Origin: Siphlonurus alternatus
Lineage: Eukaryota; Arthropoda; Insecta; Ephemeroptera; Siphlonuridae
DNA: 64,000 nt
Direction of reading: 5' to 3'
Assembly (NCBI GenBank): GCA_949825025.1
Contig: OX463778.1
Coordinates: forward strand, 47,578,829-47,642,828
Shown: in pieces, positions 36,692 through 49,549 of the stretch
Layout: every line of letters starts with the position of its first letter
How positions within the stretch are numbered: position 1 is the first letter of the stretch
Notes under the pieces: generated by a model
The model's input: only the letters and a program-made list of their open reading frames with translations
Told to the model about the DNA's origin: nothing
The model's database searches: none
Program-made: the position numbers and the translations under genes

Positions 36692-37110
36692 TTTTACTGG
36701 CTCAATCAAAAGAGAAGATCGAAAAATATCCCTTGGATTTTTTTTTAGCCCTGTATCATACCTAAAATGGAGACTAAAAATCTCACGTCACTTGGAGGCT
36801 CCATCTGACACGCCTATATGACGTCATTACATTCTTTGGGTCAACTATGTAATGCTTATTCTAAACAATCACGTTGCTATGTAAACAAATGATAATTTTT
36901 AATAAACAAGCAACAATGCAATAACTTTTTATAAGTATTACATAGTTGAACCAAAGAATGTAATGACGTCATAAGCGATGCGGATGGAGTCTCTATAGGT
37001 CACGTGACCTCTTTCAATCTCTATTTTAGGTATGATGCAGTGTTAAAAAAAAATTGCAGAAAATTCAAAGGAATATTTTTCAATTTCGTTTTTCGATTGA
37101 GCTTGTAAAA
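36692..37110. mobile_element. Foldback element, second family, copy 1
   Basis: Ends are TTTACTGGCTCAATCAAAAG and TTTTCGATTGAGCTTGTAAA. Paired inner blocks include ATACCTAAAATGGAGA, GACGTCATTACATTC and CAACTATGTAATGCTTAT. The same ordered blocks occur at 55375-55810. There is no open frame. Confidence 0.8.
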
Positions 37111-38412
37111 AAAATTACATCCCATACGTAAGTCAATACAGATCTGTTACAGGTAATTTTTTCCATAAAACTAACAATGTACAATTTGTTTTTAAATTTG
37201 TATTTCATTAATAAAGGACCCTTTAAAAAAGAGGAAAGAGAAAGAGAGAGAGAAAGTGAGAAATTCCAACTAAATATCCATAATATTTACACCAATTACG
37301 GGCAGTAAGAATGAATTTAAAGCATAAAAATAATTGATAATTAAATCAAGATGTCAAGAATAAAAACAAAACATAATATTGATGGTGCTCTGTAAAATAC
37401 AACTAACATAGATTGTTTTTTATCATATGCTGCAATTTCAACATGATGAAACACCATCAATATTTGTAATACACAGGTTATAACGTTGTGATAACGGTAA
37501 AATACACAATATATTGTTTCAATTCAAGACATCTCATACCTAAAAAATTTGCAATTATACTGTATAATGTTCTTTTCTTCAATATTATATCACATAATTT
37601 ATTTATTTCTTAGTTTTTAATTAATATTTATATATTTTATATGTGTACCAACATTTAACAATAAGTATTTATAGTAAGCCTATAGGGAAAAACATTTAAT
37701 TGTATTCTAAACTAGACAATAGTTTAACAAGAGTTGCTGTGATTGTATATTGTTCTAATTATCTTCATTGTGAATACAATATTTCATTTATATGTTCCTC
37801 TTATATAATATATATATATATTACATTCTTATATATATTTATGTCTGAATTAATCTAGCTGATCTAGGAAATATAATATCATACAGTATAAATTCTCAGG
37901 TGAAATAAGAACATTAAATAAAAAAGAGCTTTTTATTTATATTCGTCATTTTGTCCTCAGTGTGAAATAGTTAAAAATTATCACAACATGACATTTTAAA
38001 AAGCCCACTCACCAGTATTTTAATAAAAATTGGTTGCTCAAATTAGCAACAACAACAATTGAGCATGTACTCCAACACAGAAATAAGCTCTTGTGAATTT
38101 TATGCCAGTCTAAGATTAATTAAATCAAGCTGTTTTATTTATATAGGAAATTTCATTGTATTTTGATAAAAATTACATTTATACCGGTACCTAATATAAA
38201 TTAAATTATAAGCTACATGCAGTTATACTTTTAGTTTATGACAGAGCTACAGAACTAAACAAAAATTATTATCTATAATTCCTTATAAGAGAAAAAATAA
38301 TAATTGTCAAATAACACCACTTATTTAAACTTAGCCTAAGACAGTCTTCACACAACAATGATGGATACACTAAGACTGTCTTAATTTTAGGATTGTTGTA
38401 AATTGTGTTCAC
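37111..38412. other. AT-rich spacer, no gene seen
   Basis: Contains a GA-rich run at 37226-37262. No exon, RNA gene or terminal repeat was recognised. Confidence 0.5.
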
Positions 38413-38590
38413 GGGCGGATCCAGGGGGGGGGGGGGTGATGGGGGCGATCGCCCCCCTCCCCCAATTGTTCCCAAAATACTTTGAAGGTGTTACCACCCC
38501 CCACCCATCGCTCCACTCTCCCGCCCCAAATTTAACATTGCGGGAGGGATAGCCCCCCCTCTCCCCCTGAGCCGCGCGCTGGATCCGCCC
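38413..38590. mobile_element. Short MITE with GGCGGATCCAG terminal repeats
   Basis: About 178 bp bounded by GGGCGGATCCAG and CTGGATCCGCCC. The interior has a poly(G) run and C-rich tracts. The element at 62044-62213 has the same kind of ends (CAGGCGCGGATCCAG) and a similar G/C-rich interior. There is no coding capacity. The transposase superfamily is not determined, because no clear target duplication is visible. Confidence 0.7.
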
Positions 38591-41500
38591 TTGATAGTGT
38601 TATTTGAAGAACCCCAGGTTAATAGTTTATCTGTTCTTATAATACAGTTTTTTCTTTTCAGCACTATTTTAAAAGCATTTCTCATGCTAAAATTTAGGTT
38701 TTGAATGACAGACTAGGTCAGGTCTGTATTATAATACTACAAGAGAATTTGGTAAATAAAAGTATGAGCAAGATTCAAGCTTTTCCCAACCTATTAAATA
38801 ATAATGTATTTTTGATTGTAAGCATAAAACAATGATAGTTATATTATTATAAGTATTGTAACATATTCTACAGTAATATATTTTTTTTATTACATATTTT
38901 CATAACTACACTTCAAGAAGAAGAGTAACAACTACTTTTAATATTGCACAGTACTCCACATTATAATACATATTTTATACTTTACTCTTACCCATATATT
39001 TTGTTACACAAAAATCAAGTTACTGAGGTACCATCCAATAATAATGACTACATTGAATTTGGCAGTGTATTTTTTTTTTTTAACATGTTCATCTGTTGAG
39101 TTTCATATACACCTATATTATTTATCAAACACTTGAATAATATTTAATATGGAGGAATTGTCAGAGTAGCAAAATGTAACTTGAGATATTACAAAAACAT
39201 AGATTGATTTGAAACATACGATATGTTGAAGTTACTATATAAACTACTGTTCTACGATCTTAAAAACTATGTTACTTGAATGCAGTGGCCAATGGGGGAA
39301 GTAGGCTACCTGCAATGTTTGCCTTTATCAAACAAGTAAATAAGGGAGTCAAGGAAAGCGCTGCCAAGATCACCACTTTTCTCAAGTTCTTATTTACCTG
39401 TTTGAATACAGGTTGTCTACTTCACTGCTCGACACTGCTTGAATGTTTTGTTTTTTAACTATTATTCTATCGTTTAATACTGAATGCGATGCACTGAAGA
39501 AACTTATTGAAAAATTACATGCATTTTCTTTAAATAATATTATTATGCCTTTCTTTTTTCAATAACAACAATATTATTTTTAACATAACATTATTATTAT
39601 TTTTTTTTACATTTTAAATTGAGTGGTTTAATTATTTGTGAATTTGTTATAGCTAAAAGATTACCACTTTTTTTTTTTTTTTTTTTATGTTAGAATAGTA
39701 GCAAACACATTGCTACACTTATTTACTAGAATTTAAATAATGATATTTATAATTACGTAAATCAAATTAAGATAATATATTTTTAACATTTTACAGTGAA
39801 ATTAACAAAGAATAAATTATAAACAATCTTAATTTCAAGTTTAACAGATTTCTTTGCAGCAAACTTTTAAGGTAAAAAGCTGTTTATTAGTCACATTAGC
39901 AACACTGAGTAAAATAATTTAATAAAACTAAACTTGTGAAATACACAGCACAGTGACAATGCTTATTATTATTTTTAAATAATTTTTTTAAGCGAAACTC
40001 AATAAAACCATTTAGTTATTGATTACATTTTGAAGTAACACTACATATTCATAATTTTCATGTGGTGAATTTCATAGTAATGAAACTTTAAACAGTCAAA
40101 CAGTATTTAAGTGTGAAATATCTTTAATATGAGCAAAATGTAGTTATACTGTGTTTGAACAATTTAATTTAGCACTTTGGCATTGTTTAACACAAATTAT
40201 TAGTAATCATGAACTGTAAATAAACTGGGAGAACAAATAAAAAAAGGAAGTTCTTCAAGATTAAATAGGAAATAGAAAGTTCATATATACTGCTATAAAA
40301 TACAGTAACTTTTTAAATATTAAGAAACTCTTTGCATTAAATAATGTTAATTCAAATATAAATTAATTTAAGTGGAATATAGTAGTAAATTGGCAAGACT
40401 TGAAGGAAGCATATACATTTTGGGGTCAGTAAAAGTAATTAACGATATAATGTTCATGACTTTATAAACATTATTCTATTAAGATATTTTTGAAAAAAGT
40501 AGTACATTTTCTAATAGATTTTTGTTTTGTTACTTAAAAATGTATACATTTTATAATAATAAATTTACATGCAGTGACTTAGGCAGAGGTGGAGAGGTGA
40601 AACCACCCTCATCCTAAAATGGACCCAACACAGGGCAAACTACATGTGAAGTGGATAATATATAGCCACCACTTCTGACAAAACTCTCGCACCCCTCACT
40701 ACACTAAAAAAATCTACTAGTAACACCATTAAAAATGTTCAAATGCAATTCGAAATACACATTAAATTAACAACAATAAATTATTAAACTCTAGTTTTAT
40801 TTTGATTATTTTTCTCTATTGAAAATTTCAATAAAAATCCTACAAGCAGTTTTAAATTCAATGTTTAAGAATATTTAACAAGTGAGAACTACAGTATCTA
40901 TTATTATTATTATTATTTGTGACCTTAAGCATATAAAGCACCGTTCTCATCTAGATCATAAGATGATTAGGTGGACATGGTGTTTGACTTCTGTAATAAA
41001 TGTAATATTTTGTTTTAATTTTTACGGTCTACTTTGTTCTCTAAGTGATTCAGTACAGACAAAGATAGAAAATATGAATCATGATTAAATTTATAGCAAG
41101 AGCGTGTTAAGGAACTTGGAATATCATTACCTCAGCATGCAATACAGTACAGTCGTTTGCACTAAAAATCATATTGTTACACCCACTTTAACAAAACAGT
41201 CATTGAAAGCAGGAGTGCCAACTGCTATTTTGTGTGTGTAAGGCTGTACAGCAGGTATCTCATTACATATTGCACTATACTATGGCTTGTTTTATATTTT
41301 TTAAAGTCCAATAATGATTACCACACTGCAAAATGCAAACAAACCTTATGTATTCTGAGTTAACAATATACTGCAAAGTAATTCTAAAACAGAGCATTTG
41401 ATCTTTAATATCAAGAAATGACCATGTTATCATAATGTTAACTCCATAATAAGTAACTAACATTGCTCATCCTATTAACGTAACAAAATTTCTACTATAG

Positions 41501-41920
41501 TAATGTAGATTATGATAGCTTAATTTTCTACAAAAAATAATATAGCCCACTCCTTGTTAATTCAATAAAACCTTTCATAAATGTAAATACAGTTGGTTTA
41601 ATGTTCAACTAAAATGCCTTCTTTACTACTTTCTTGTTTTAATATTCCTTACTGTCTAAAATTAAGTGTTCATTAACAACCATTTCATAAAAAGTAATAT
41701 TTTCTGCTAATTAATTTCAAGTGCTATTATTATTATTTTAATTTTCAAAGCTGCAACTTTTTGTTGTTTTAAAGTTATAATGATTTCAGATAAAATGATG
41801 AAAGAAAATGCAGTCCCTTTGTATCATTAATTCAATAATATCAAAATGAAATATCAAGAAGGCTCAATGAGCAAAGACTGCAGTCAAACTTAATAAAGAT
41901 TTAATTAACTATTATTATTT
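38591..41920. other. Spacer and probable RNF207 3' UTR
   Basis: AT-rich, with no coding exon seen. The part next to 41920 presumably carries the 3' UTR of the minus-strand RNF207-like gene, but I cannot place its end. An imperfect inverted repeat lies at about 39280-39440 (CAAACAAGTAAATAAG against CTTATTTACCTGTTTG). Confidence 0.45.
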
Positions 41921-44900
41921 CTACTTTGGCTTTCTCTGCAACGTTCTTGTCTCTTGTACTGCAGCTACCAAAGTTCGTACAGCTTCTTCATGTCCTTCAA
42001 AGCTATCAGCTTTCTTTAGGGTGCTTGGTTTTAACTCAAATCCTCCTTGGAAGTCATTGGGATCTTGACAGTACCTATGTCCATCTACTGACGAGGCTGC
42101 ACTAGCTGCTCGCTCAGCCCGCTCTGCCCTCTCGGCTCGCTCTGCTGCTAGTGCTGCTGCAGCTGCTGCCATGGCAAGAGCCACTGTGCCTGCCCCTCTC
42201 TTGGGGGGGAATGTCTCCCAAGAGTGCTGCTTGTGCATACGTCGCTCTACGCTGTCACTGCGACTACCGCGATGGATTTTACCACCAGCTGATGCAGACC
42301 TAGGAGGCTCCGCCAACTCTGCATTAGATGAGCGTCGACTATTAACGGAGACAGAGCTGAGACTAAGGCTCTCACATGAACTTTGTTTCTTTAGGGAATC
42401 TGGCCTCCCCCAGCCTGGAGGTGTGGAACGTCTTGGAGACGCAGCAGGTGTTGAAGCGTCTCGATGCACCAGAGCACGGACTTCAGTTGACGCTATCCTC
42501 TGATAATCTCCGTCCTCAACGCTACCAGTACCAGAAGATGATGGCTCTTTTGGTCTAATTATCCTACCTACAGATCGACCCATGTCATGAAGTTTCTCTT
42601 TCAGTTGAGATTCCAATCTTTCAACATCGACACACCCTATTGAAGCTTCAGATGGTAACATAGTCATATCTGGATGAGATTCACTCAGAAGTCTTCTGGT
42701 GGCTTCAGCTCTCTCCTGATCTTGTTGAGTGCCTAATACCTTACCACTTAGACTGTGATACAAAGTAGCCATTTTACCACTATCTTTACCAGAAACACTA
42801 CCATAACTTAATGTTTTACCTCGTAATACCCTACCTATAGTTTTCTCTCTTTCTTGTGATTTCTTAGGTCGTAAAGGTGGTGGTTGTTCTTCTTGAGGCT
42901 GACTGCCTGGAGACTTCTTGCCTCGATCTTCTTTTGTACGCACCTTATCAATCAGTTGACCTATCATTCCACGTTTCATCTCCGAGCTCTGGGGCAAAGA
43001 AGGGGGACGAGAAGATTCTTCTGCCTTCCTCTGAAGCCCTGCGGCACCTCCCTCTTCTCGAGCAGGCTGATGGTCTGGTGCATCTCCTCGACTCTTATCA
43101 CTCCTCAGCCGAGTTCGTGGCGGCGGAGGGCAGACCATTTCTTTCCCATCTGCGAACAGCATAATAGAGAGGTTAACATCTAGTCGCAAACTATATTTTA
43201 AGAAGTAGCATACCTTTGAATAACATAATATTTTCTTCAATGGGTGAGGTAACTTGTGATGAATGCATACGACACTCTTTCTGGCTTATCTCAATGCTAC
43301 AAACAGAATACAATATGATATATTAGTGTAAGAATGAAATAACATACAGTACATAATTATATTCTTCTTCTTCTTTTCTTATGCCCTCTACTTTCAAAAT
43401 TTATATTGAAAGGTAATATGATGAATTTTAAAGAACAGTTACGTCAGTTACTATTGGTGTGCAAAGTGGAAAAATTATTTAATTAATTGAGGCAAAGGAT
43501 TGACAAAACTTATAAAAATACATCATGTCGAAAATCCAAAATATGATCCCATGCAGCTCTGAAAACTAAAAATACATACACTATTTGTAATTAATAAAAG
43601 AATTAATATATATATAATGAAACATTAGCAAAAAAATTAAAAATAGCCACTGCATTTTGGATAGCTTGGCTATAATACATTTTTTTTTCTTTTTTTTTTA
43701 TGCTGCATATTATACAAAATTAAAAAATTACTTTTCATTCTGATTAAGAGTGAAGCCACAAAAATTCCTTCACTTTCATAGACTCCATTTTTCAGTTTAA
43801 CTCACCGAGCATCTTGTTCCAGTTGTAGCATGTTGATTCGGTCAAGCAGACTCTGTAAGTGAGGCTCGAGACTGGTTAGTGCTGAGAGAGAGTTGGCCAG
43901 GCCGGCGGCTGCAGCGCTGTCTGGAGTGGCGCCCTGTGAGCCGGGATGCGACTGGGAGCCCTCGGAAGAAGGTGCTGGAGTGAGGCGCTCAGCAGCCGCA
44001 GCAGAACCCAGAGTGCGGATGTACGGCTCCAGCTGACGAGCCACCAAGCTGAGGTGCCGCACCTCCGAGCGGAGAGACAGGATGTCCTGCATCTGACACG
44101 GTCACGATGTAAACTGTCAGCCTTTACTACACATTAGGTTACTTTCCTGAACCCTTCAAATGTCCTACATCACCTACATGTCTAATATTGAACTATGTAT
44201 AGTAAGTAATTCGGTAACAAAATTTTATCTTGATTAATGAATTTACAATGGGGTACTGACCAAAAAAAAAGTTTCAAGTTTTTGTCAATATTTCAAAAGG
44301 CACGAGAATTTCATGAAGAACAAGTCCTATTACAGCATTCTACGACAATTTCCTGATTTTATATGAATTTTTAAAACCTCTAAAAAATGATGTCATACCA
44401 TTGAAACTTAAATGGGAAAATAGATCAGTTAACATTGCCAAATTCCATACTTAATGTTGAAATGTAACCAAAACTTCATTTGCAAGGTTTTAAGGTGCTA
44501 GAATCACGATAATGAAGGTTTCAAATTCCTACCTCAATAACTTTTAATTTTAGCAATGTTAACTGATGCATTCCCCCATTTAAGATTCAATGGTATAACG
44601 TCACCAAAAAAAGTTTTAAAAATTCATATAAAATCAGCAAATTGTCGTAGAATGCTCTAATAGGGCTCGTTCTTCATAGAATTCACAGTACTTTTTACTA
44701 GTATTGCTAACTCAAATACCGGTCAGTACCCCATTATAAAAATTCTATTCCTACAGATAATACATTATTATTAAATAATTATATATGAATGTATTAATAC
44801 TAACTGTATGGAAAATAATAAAGAGAAATTGTTATTTAAGATAGTGAAACGGAACATGTTGTCTTAAATTAATACATATTTACACATTTACACATATTAC

Positions 44901-47900
44901 AAATAGAGGTTCAAAGAACAAACCTGTGTTTGGAAAATATCTTGCTCAACGTGTATACGACACAGCTGTTCCTCCCAGATGGAATCAAATACATTCTTGA
45001 GTCTCTCGAGCTCCACCTGGTGTCTCTCTAGCTGTTCTTCAAGTGATGAGCAGTCCCGTGCAATCATGTCTAGCCTACCCTGTGGTCCTGGTCCAGGACC
45101 TGCCGAGGACCCTGGTCCCTGGTTGGGTCGGTGAGACACCACCTCGCGATGCAGACCCTGCAGCTGTTCTTTCAGCATGGCAAGCTGGTGACTCAACTCC
45201 TTCACCTGAGCATCAAAGCTGCGGCAGTGGTTGGAGAAAGGACCCTCTCCCTCTAAAGCCTTGGCTCTCAATGCTGTGTGCTGTCGTCTGGAGGTCGGAG
45301 GGTGGAAATATGCACCTCCCGTTTGAGGTGGTGATGTAGTTTGCTGAGCAGTAGAAGCAGGGGGATGGCTCTCATAGAGTTTTTCTGCAGGTGTGGGGGG
45401 CTCTTGAGGTCTAGGAGCAAGCTTAGACATCCCAACCCAAGGTTCAAGAGCATGGGAAAACTCAGCTCGGAAGTTAGTTCTGATCTGACTAGTTTGAGCT
45501 GGACGAACTGAAGGTCCTAATTGTGTAACGGCAGTAAGTCTTTCCATCATTGGGTATGCAAGATCAAGAAATTCATATTTTGATGCAGAGGTAGAAAAAG
45601 TTGTGCACATAAGTAAATGCATTTGCAGTATTGGTAGAACAGATGCTAATGTAACAAGTTGGCTTCGAAATAAACGTTCTTTTGTTTCAAATTGCCTGGG
45701 GGAAAAAAAAAAAAAAAGCATTTCAATTAGCTCTTTACACAAAATTTAAAATACAAAAAAGAGAAAGAGAAAGGAGCAAAAAATAATAATAAAAAAAAAA
45801 AGTTTCCAAATTAGAAAATAAAAATGTCCATAAGAATATGCCTCATGAAAATTTAAAATTAATTTTAAACAATTTTTTTTAATGAAAGAAAAGGACAGAA
45901 CAGACCCATGAAAACACAAATTATCGAAAGATGATAATATAGCATTTATCATCTTTCGATAATTTGTGTTTTCATGGGTCTGTTCTGTCCTTTTCTTTCA
46001 TTAAATAAATATCGATTGACGATTTTTTATTTTAAACAATTTTTTAAGACATTATTTAAAGAATAAAATAAAAATACTACTCACCGCTGAACCTCCATTA
46101 TCATGCTGGCGTGGGTCTTGGCAATGGCCTCCTGCATGCCTTGACAGAAAGAATTAATGGTGTTCTTCTCAAGGTCCATGTTTTTCTTGAGCTCTTCCAG
46201 CAAAGTGCGGAACAGAATCATGCCCTCTCGCACCGAGCCCTGTAGCTCACACACCGACTGTGGACATGGACAGATCAGTGTTAGAATGTACAGAAACTTA
46301 GTATTAGTACTGTGTGGATTGTATTAATAATTAATTTAATATTTGGAGATAGGAAGGCAAGGAGAGGAAAAATAAATTTATCCAATAATGCATGTAGTCA
46401 AGTCATTGCCAATGAAAGTGAAACAGGACAGATGTTCAACGAGTAGTAAATTAAATTTTCTGTATTTTTTTAACCGAATCCATTCTTTTCAATTCTTTAA
46501 AACAAAATAAGAAGGAAACAAAGCTCTCATCTCAAAGCTATATAAACCTGGCTTTTACTTTTGCAAATACTTTTACTTCTCTTTCAATAAAAAAGAACAA
46601 GAGGGTCTGTTTAAAATATAGAAGATATAAAAATAATTTAATGCGTAAAAGACATTGCTACCTTGATTACTCTACTTATTTAAATAAAAACAGTATCTCA
46701 TAGAGAAAAAAATAGGCTTAATGCTTAATTACATGCAAGTACAGTAAAACAAGCCTTAGATTACGCATGAGATCCCAGACTAGACGTCGCCAAGGCGTAG
46801 TAATCTTCATTCGTTAAAAATGTCCCACAACAAGGTTATTTTAAATGATATAATTTTTTAAAAATATTACATGCTTCTATAATATGTATAACCATTAGCA
46901 CAAGCTAAAATAAAGAGTATTCAATTTGATTTCAAAATCGCGTCGCCACTACTTTGACCATTTTGCACCTCTTCCAGACGGAAAGCCTGGGCGTTGTTGA
47001 TACCAAGTGATAACATGTTTACACCAAAAATGCTCATAACTTGAAAAAGAGTGGAACAATTAATAAAAAAAAAATCACCCTTATGTATTTAATAGTAACA
47101 TTCGGGATTTATTACATCTTCAGGGGGCGTACATAGACGTATATTCTGATCTGTCTTTTATTTTGAATCGCGATCGTTTTACAAAGTGACTTCACAAAAA
47201 AAAAAAACATGGCAGCAAGGCCAGCATTCCTTTTCTGTTTTGGGTTTAAAGTTGGTTTGGTTATAAACTTTCAAGTTTCAAGAAGGCAACATGTACAATA
47301 TCTACATTGCAAAAGGTTTGACAATACAATTAAGGCAAATTTTGCCCCCAAATTTTTGGTTCATAGTTCTTCATACTGCAATTTGAATCGAGCGCTAATT
47401 TTGAAAAAATGAAGGCGAGAATGCAAAACGGTACTATTTTATTTTTGTTTATGTCTGCAGGCGTAAACTAAGGTTTGTGATACTGTGTTGGTATGCATAA
47501 TTACTGTAGTTCTTACCATGACTGCTCGTTCTAGTTTCTTGCAGCCTTGTGTGTAGGCGGTGTCAATGTCCACACAATGCAGGCGAGCTTCAGCAGGTGT
47601 GTCCCGAAAGCAGTTGATGCACAACATGTTCTTGTGGGCGTTGGAGAACATGATGTACAGCTCCCCATGGGCGCCGCACTTGAGAACAAGTCATGGCTCA
47701 CATGGACGCAGTATTCAAATCACAACACCAAGGCTATAATAGTGCATGCAAAACTGAAATAAAAATAAACAAAACAAAACAAAATAATAGTAAATAAATA
47801 ATAAGATTTTTATAATTATATGAAGAAAGAAGAATTAAAAAATACATAACAAAAGAAATGAAGGTAGAGAGTAAAATCTTTTTCATAAACAGTACTAATT

Positions 47901-49186
47901 AAAAATAACATCAACTGTAACATGAAAATAAAAATTAAAAGCACTGATAAAAAGCCTTTGTGCAGTGAAATATACAGTAGCAACAGTTAAATGGTATTAA
48001 ATATATTTTTTTTAACTTTATTGACTGCATAGATAATCCTCTTATAAATGATAATATATACTTATGAGTTATGAATTACATAATTTCAGGTACAGTACTC
48101 AGTTACTCACCCGCCTGCGTTGCTCCTTGGCACACTTGGACATGTGAATGATTTCATGAGTAGAAAACATCTTGGCCCGGTGAGTGTTGTCTCGGCAGCC
48201 AGCGCACAGTGCTTGTCCTACAACACCACAGCGTCAGACCAACCTAACAATGGCCAAATTGGTGAGAGAACTTACCACACGTGTGGCAGAAGAACATGGC
48301 TGAACGGTTTCTCTTATCACAGTTGGAACAAGGTGGATTCTCAGCATTGAATAGCTCAAGAAGTTGGCGAAGTAAGAGATCTGGAGGTGGTAAATTGCTT
48401 CCTTCTTTCAGAGATGTCTGCTGACTGCAAAAATTTGACAGAACGATTAATGTTACCAGACAAAATAATGTAAGATAAAATAATGTAATTAAAATTGCAA
48501 AAACTCTATGTACGTATTTCAATGGAGGCTTCAAGTGATGCGCTTTCGCTGCGCAACTGTTTGTCGCTAAGGTCCATCTTGCACTTTAGAATGAAGCAAA
48601 GTGTTTTTTTTAACTTTTCTCGGTTATAAATCAAGTAAAAAATCTAAATCTTGAATTATCTACTTTATTTTTCAGTTTGGACCAAAGTTCCGTAAAGGAA
48701 TTATCCCTGAAAAATCTTATTCTTGGTGAAAAAACGAATTCACGTTTCTTTTCACATAGGTTTGGTATAGCGGGTGGGATCACCGAAAAATCAGCTGACT
48801 TGAAGCCTCTATTTAAATAGAGGGAAAAAAGCAAAAATATCTGATACCCACAGAGCATATTTTCCAGAACACACCACATATGTAGAGTAAATGACTCTCT
48901 AAAGAGCCCTAAAACCAAAACAACACGTCATTAAAAAATGCACAACTGTATCGTTAAATGTTATACAGTGTACTATGAAATTATTTTATAGTATTTAATA
49001 TTTTTGTGCTATATACTATACAGTACTATTTTAAATTGCATTACAGTTTTTCAGGTAAATTTTGTTATCCTTTTTTTCAATTTTAATTAATTTTAATTTA
49101 ATAATAATTTTAAAATAAGAAATTCGGAGGTCTTAAAAATATTACTATGTTTTTACAGAGTACAGTAATGAGTGGCTAAGATATAC

Positions 49187-49281
<95 letters not shown>

Positions 49282-49549
49282 TTATATATATATATAAGAC
49301 AGATACTTACCCACACAGAGGGCACTGAATTTTTCCCTCTGTGTCCCTGCCATTGAGGCAGCGAGCACAGAAGGAGTGATAGCAGTTCATGAGGCACGGC
49401 TCCTCATAGAAGTCGTTGCACACAAAACAGAGCAACGGGTTGCGAGGCTGGCCGCTCTGTTGCGACATCGGAAAGTGTGAGGCCGTCTGCTGTTGTTGTT
49501 GCTGCTGCTGCGTCAGCCCCTCCCCCCCTGCGCCGTGGCTTCCGTCCAT
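41921..49549 (-). CDS. RNF207: RNF207-like RING/B-box protein, complete, 1066 aa
   Basis: TRIM-like protein; vertebrate RNF207 is a cardiac RING protein implicated in hERG potassium channel levels and QT interval. Exons 5' to 3' on minus: 49311-49549, 48276-48424, 48111-48217, 47517-47678, 46085-46257, 44924-45695, 43806-44092, 43214-43296, 41921-43149. They sum to 3201 nt with phases closing. The start ATG (MDGSHGAGGEG) is the first Met after an in-frame TAG. An eight-Gln run is at 14-21. The RING is C3HC4: C41, C44, C56, H58, C61, C64, C76, C79. B-box ligands are C112, C115, C126, C129, C134, C137, H142 and H150. CINCFRDTPAEARLHCVD and FLDLAYPMMERL match the vertebrate coiled-coil region as I recall it. 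A second coiled coil lies around residues 490-600 (LEEQLERHQVELERL). Exons 1-7 give 630 residues, close to the whole human protein (634). Exons 8-9 add about 436 Ser/Pro/Arg-rich residues, including an AERAERAERAERA run. Confidence 0.92.
44247..44735. mobile_element. Foldback element in RNF207 intron 6
   Basis: Ends AATGGGGTACTGACC and GGTCAGTACCCCATT. Inner pairs include AGCATTCTACGACAATTT, TTTATATGAATTTTTAAAAC and ATCAGTTAACATTGC. Arms are over 200 bp with scattered mismatches. There is no open frame. Confidence 0.8.
45880..46003. repeat. Perfect 57-bp-stem hairpin in RNF207 intron 5
   Basis: The left arm (45880-45936, TAATGAAAGAAAAGGACAGA...) and the right arm (45947-46003, ...TCTGTCCTTTTCTTTCATTA) are exact complements over 57 bp. 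The loop is 10 nt (ATATAGCATT). No mismatch was found by eye. The right end lies about 80 bp from exon 5. It could be a very recent MITE or a locally formed palindrome. Confidence 0.9.
49194..49280. repeat. (TA)n microsatellite in RNF207 intron 1
   Basis: More than 80 bp of TA dinucleotides ending about 30 bp from the exon 1 donor site (GTAAGT at 49305-49310). Confidence 0.93.

Noticed and set aside
42171..42503. Plus-strand frames across 42.1-43.2 kb and 45.0-45.3 kb
   Set aside because: Antisense shadows of RNF207 exons 9 and 6, whose minus frames have splice-phase and homology support.
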